Shown here one piece after another: positions 60,726-64,000 of a DNA stretch of 64,000 nucleotides. The stretch comes from an uncultured Pelagimonas sp. (GTDB lineage Bacteria; Pseudomonadota; Alphaproteobacteria; Rhodobacterales; Rhodobacteraceae): positions 1 to 64,000 of the forward strand of contig CANMIH010000005.1 of assembly GCA_947497905.1 (NCBI GenBank), in the 5' to 3' direction. Each line of letters opens with the position of its first letter. Within the stretch, counting starts at the first letter, position 1. The position numbers and the translations under genes are program-made. The notes below the pieces were generated by a model. It was not told the DNA's origin. It made no database searches and saw only the letters and a program-made list of their open reading frames with translations.

Positions 60726-63580
60726 TCCGCCGCGACCTTCTTCGCCTCGAGCATCGGTTTGAGGTATTGGCCGGTATAGCTACGCGCCTCTTGCACCACT
60801 TTCTCAGGCGTGCCTGCCGCCACGATCTCACCCCCACCATCACCACCTTCGGGGCCAATATCGATGATCCAGTCTGCGGTTTTCACCACATCCAGATTGT
60901 GTTCGATCACAACAACGGTATTGCCTTGCTCCACCAGTTCATGCAGCACCTCCAATAGCTTACGCACATCTTCGAAGTGCAGACCCGTGGTCGGTTCGTC
61001 CAGAATATACAGGGTCCGCCCGGTCGAGCGTTTGGCCAGCTCTTTCGACAGCTTCACCCGCTGGGCTTCACCCCCTGACAGGGTCGTCGCCTGTTGTCCC
61101 ACCTTGATATAGCCAAGACCGACACGCATAAGCGCCGCCATTTTATCCCGGATCGACGGCACAGCCTGGAAAAACTCCAGCGCGTCTTCCACCGTCATGT
61201 CCAGAACATCGGCGATGCTTTTGCCTTTAAACTTAATCTCAAGAGTTTCGCGATTGTATCGTGCCCCATGACACGTCTCGCAAGTAACATAGACATCGGG
61301 CAGGAAGTGCATCTCGATCTTGATGACACCGTCGCCCTGACAGGCCTCACATCGCCCCCCCTTCACGTTGAAGCTGAAGCGCCCTGGTTTATAGCCACGG
61401 GCCTTGGCCTCGGGGAGCCCAGCGAACCAGTCACGGATTGGCGTGAACGCGCCCGTGTAGGTCGCCGGGTTTGATCGCGGCGTCCGGCCGATCGCGCGCT
61501 GGTCGATATCGATCACCTTATCAAGGTGTTCCAGCCCTTTGATGGTTTCACAGGGTGCGGGCGTCTGACGTGCTCCGTTCAACGCCATCGAGGCCGTTTT
61601 GAACAGGGTTTCAATGGTCAGGGTGGATTTACCGCCCCCCGACACCCCGGTGACACAGACGAATTTCCCAAGCGGGAATTCGGCCGTGACATTTTTCAGG
61701 TTGTTGCCGGTGGCTTTGACAACCTTGATTTTCTTGCCATTCCCCTTGCGGCGTTTCGCGGGAACGGCAATCTCACGTTTGCCCGAGAGATACTGCCCTG
61801 TCAGACTGGCCGGGTCGGTTGATACGTGTTCAGGTGTGCCACATGACACCACCTGTCCGCCATGCACCCCGGCCCCCGGACCGATGTCAAAGACGTAATC
61901 GGCCTCACGGATGGCTTCTTCGTCGTGCTCAACCACCAGAACCGTATTACCCTGATCCCGCAGGTTTTTCAGCGTATCCAGAAGACGCGTGTTGTCGCGC
62001 TGGTGCAGACCAATCGACGGCTCATCCAGAACATATAGAACGCCGGTCAGGCCCGACCCGATCTGGCTCGCCAAGCGGATCCGCTGGCTTTCGCCGCCCG
62101 ACAGCGTCCCTGAGGACCGAGACAGCGACAGATACTCAAGCCCCACATTGTTCAGGAAGCCAAGCCGTTCGCGGATCTCTTTCAGGATAGCCCGCGCGAT
62201 TTCGTTTTTCTGAGCAGTCAGTGCGTCAGGGACGGTGTCGATCCAGGCAAAGGCTTCTTTGATCGACATCTCGACCACCTGCCCGGCATGCAACCCGCCG
62301 ATCTTCACCGCCAAGGCTTCGGGACGCAGGCGATAGCCACCGCAGGCCCCACAGGGACGGTTGTTCTGATAGCGCTCAAACTCTTCGCGGATCCAGTTGG
62401 AATCGGTCTCACGATAGCGGCGCTCCATATTGGGGATCACGCCCTCAAAAGCCCGTTCAACCTGATACACCCGGCCCGCTTCGTCGTAACGGAACAGAAT
62501 TTCCTCTTCGCCAGAGCCGTAGAGGAACACCTTCTGAACCTTCTCAGGCACATCTTTCCAGCGCGCGTTTTTGTCGAACTCATAGTGTTTGGCAATCGCA
62601 TCAATAGTTTGCAGGAAGTACGGTGATTTCCCTTTGCGCCAAGGCGCCAAAGCACCATCCGCGATCTTCAGCGTCACATCCGGCACCACCAGGCGTTCAT
62701 CAAAGAACAGTTCAGCCCCCAGACCGTCACAATCCGGGCAGGCGCCAAACGGCGCGTTGAAGGAGAACAGACGCGGTTCGATCTCAGGAATGGTGAACCC
62801 CGATTCCGGGCAGGCAAAGTTCTCGCTAAAGGTAATACGCTCAGGGTCGCCCTCACGTGGTGCGGTTTCTAGGATGGCGATACCTTCCGCCAGATCTAGC
62901 GCGGTGCGGAAACTGTCGGCCAGACGGGTTTCCATGCCCTCACGCACGACAATCCGATCCACAACAACATCAATGTCGTGGCGGAATTTCTTGTCCAGTG
63001 TCGGCGGTGTGTCGAGTTCGTAAAACTCGCCATCCACTTTCACCCGCTGGAACCCCTGCTTGCGCAGTTCCAGAAACTCTTTTTTGTACTCACCTTTGCG
63101 GTCGCGCACGATTGGGGCAAGAAGATAGCCCCGCGTGCCCTCGTCCATCCCCATGACTCGGTCAACCATATCCTGCACCTGCTGCGCCTCAATCGGCAGC
63201 CCGGTGGCGGGGCTATAGGGCGTGCCAACACGGGCAAAGAGCAGACGCAGATAATCGTAGATTTCGGTCACAGTGCCCACGGTAGACCGAGGGTTCTTCG
63301 ACGTGGTTTTCTGTTCGATCGAAATCGCAGGAGACAAACCCGAGATGTGATCCACATCGGGTTTTTCCATCATATCAAGGAACTGGCGCGCATAGGCCGA
63401 AAGGCTTTCGACATAGCGACGCTGCCCTTCGGCATAGACTGTATCAAAGGCGAGGCTTGATTTCCCCGAGCCAGACAGACCGGTGATCACCACCAGCTGA
63501 TCGCGTGGAATATCCACATCGATCGATTTCAGATTGTGCTCGCGCGCGCCGCGCACTTCGATTTGCTTCAGCTCAGGCAT
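60722..63580 (-). CDS. uvrA: Excinuclease ABC subunit A
   Basis: 952 aa, full length. DNA damage recognition ATPase of nucleotide excision repair. Two ABC modules: Walker [21 protein letters not shown] and [16 protein letters not shown]; signatures [12 protein letters not shown] and [15 protein letters not shown]. Zinc sites include CPDCDGLG and CEACQGDGV. The start at 63580 follows a G-rich Shine-Dalgarno. An SOS box lies 67 bp upstream. Confidence 0.97.
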   Translation of the reverse strand: MPELKQIEVRGAREHNLKSIDVDIPRDQLVVITGLSGSGKSSLAFDTVYAEGQRRYVESLSAYARQFLDMMEKPDVDHISGLSPAISIEQKTTSKNPRSTVGTVTEIYDYLRLLFARVGTPYSPATGLPIEAQQVQDMVDRVMGMDEGTRGYLLAPIVRDRKGEYKKEFLELRKQGFQRVKVDGEFYELDTPPTLDKKFRHDIDVVVDRIVVREGMETRLADSFRTALDLAEGIAILETAPREGDPERITFSENFACPESGFTIPEIEPRLFSFNAPFGACPDCDGLGAELFFDERLVVPDVTLKIADGALAPWRKGKSPYFLQTIDAIAKHYEFDKNARWKDVPEKVQKVFLYGSGEEEILFRYDEAGRVYQVERAFEGVIPNMERRYRETDSNWIREEFERYQNNRPCGACGGYRLRPEALAVKIGGLHAGQVVEMSIKEAFAWIDTVPDALTAQKNEIARAILKEIRERLGFLNNVGLEYLSLSRSSGTLSGGESQRIRLASQIGSGLTGVLYVLDEPSIGLHQRDNTRLLDTLKNLRDQGNTVLVVEHDEEAIREADYVFDIGPGAGVHGGQVVSCGTPEHVSTDPASLTGQYLSGKREIAVPAKRRKGNGKKIKVVKATGNNLKNVTAEFPLGKFVCVTGVSGGGKSTLTIETLFKTASMALNGARQTPAPCETIKGLEHLDKVIDIDQRAIGRTPRSNPATYTGAFTPIRDWFAGLPEAKARGYKPGRFSFNVKGGRCEACQGDGVIKIEMHFLPDVYVTCETCHGARYNRETLEIKFKGKSIADVLDMTVEDALEFFQAVPSIRDKMAALMRVGLGYIKVGQQATTLSGGEAQRVKLSKELAKRSTGRTLYILDEPTTGLHFEDVRKLLEVLHELVEQGNTVVVIEHNLDVVKTADWIIDIGPEGGDGGGEIVAAGTPEKVVQEARSYTGQYLKPMLEAKKVAAE

Positions 63581-63646
63581 CGTGCCCCCCAATACGTGGT
63601 GCGCTAGAGATAGTGGATTGGAATGAAATCGCCAATCGAAAAGTGA

Positions 63647-63661
63647 GAACATTAAAAGAAC
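63647..63661 (-). promoter_or_regulatory. SOS (LexA) box of uvrA
   Basis: GAAC-N7-GAAC (GAACATTAAAAGAAC), the alphaproteobacterial LexA consensus, located in the uvrA/rhodanese divergent region. Confidence 0.8.
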
Positions 63662-63731
63662 AAAATACATTCACCCTTTACATTCCATTATTGGAATTTA
63701 AATGTGAGGCTCAAACTTAAGGAGCCAAGAC

Positions 63732-64000
63732 ATGTTGTCCTTTCTCTCCAAGCTGCGCGGTGGAATGTCCGCTGCCGAGGCCGTTTCGAAATCTGCTGCG
63801 GGCGATCTAGTGGTGATCGACATCCGCGAGCCCGGTGAAGTCTCGGTCACGGGCAAAGCCAAAGGCGCCCTCGCGATCCCGGCATCAGATCTCAAGATCA
63901 AGGCAAACCCCACCCACGCAGGCTGTCACATCGCACTAAAATCCGGCAAACCCGTTGCGGTCTACTGCGCGTCGGGCGCACGTTCAGCGATGGTCACCGG
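63732..64000 (+). CDS. Rhodanese-domain protein (truncated by window)
   Basis: At least 89 codons, running off the right edge. Rhodanese fold with VVIDIREPGEVSVTGKAKGA and active-site loop CASGARS (Cys). Likely a sulfurtransferase or sulfur-carrier protein in the cytoplasm. AAGGAG precedes the ATG. It is divergent from uvrA. Confidence 0.88.
   Translation, partial: MLSFLSKLRGGMSAAEAVSKSAAGDLVVIDIREPGEVSVTGKAKGALAIPASDLKIKANPTHAGCHIALKSGKPVAVYCASGARSAMVT

Overview
The window reads as chromosomal DNA of a marine Rhodobacteraceae (Roseobacter-group) alphaproteobacterium. This is inferred from gene content and protein style, not from a database search. The markers are a TRAP dicarboxylate transporter with dctBD, the Lrp-cobA-DUF2849-cysI-cysH-DUF934 sulfur operon, a zinc-cysteine-poor DksA, a GAAC-N7-GAAC SOS box, a CtrA-type box, DUF2927 and DUF3307 proteins, and several demethylation genes of the kind used on methylated osmolytes.

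Layout: 0-6 kb holds tRNA-Asp, a polysaccharide deacetylase, a LytTR regulator, Fe-S assembly factors (SufT-like, IscA-like), a SatD-like cyclase-fold/HTH protein with a DUF3307 membrane partner, a 2OG-Fe(II) oxygenase and tpiA. 6-12.6 kb is the dctPQM-dctBD locus. 12.7-20 kb has a P450 and the assimilatory sulfate/siroheme operon with ferredoxin-NADP reductase. 20-33 kb mixes housekeeping genes (infC with an AUA start, dksA), a molybdopterin-binding/XdhC pair, secreted proteins, MoxR and VWA (CoxD/CoxE-like) proteins, a DUF2927 lipoprotein and a chemoreceptor. 33.5-43.6 kb is an accessory catabolic region: amidinotransferase, Rieske oxygenase, RpiR regulator, FAD/GcvT demethylase, enolase-superfamily enzyme, class III aminotransferase, hydrolase and TetR. 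An IS3 transposase remnant separates it from a siderophore-type ABC importer that ends near tRNA-Leu. 48.4-64 kb is mostly core: YqaA, DsbB, gap, coaD, the valine-catabolism set (mmsA, acyl-CoA dehydrogenase, a fused hydrolase/dehydrogenase), an XRE regulator, NUDIX, uvrA with an SOS box, and a truncated rhodanese gene.

Most distinctive observations: (i) the satD-like and DUF3307 genes each carry a pair of 18-bp GAAAGY-N6-RCTTTC sites whose centres are exactly 29 bp apart, which suggests a self-contained regulatory module. (ii) A 16-bp imperfect hairpin would sequester the Shine-Dalgarno of the chemoreceptor gene. (iii) A putative quaternary-amine catabolic cluster has an unassigned substrate. 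(iv) 3-hydroxyisobutyryl-CoA hydrolase and 3-hydroxyisobutyrate dehydrogenase lie in one ORF with an internal ribosome-binding site. (v) DctD lacks GAFTGA and the Walker A lysine, next to tandem palindromes at dctP. All functional claims rest on motif reading. No alignments or searches were run.
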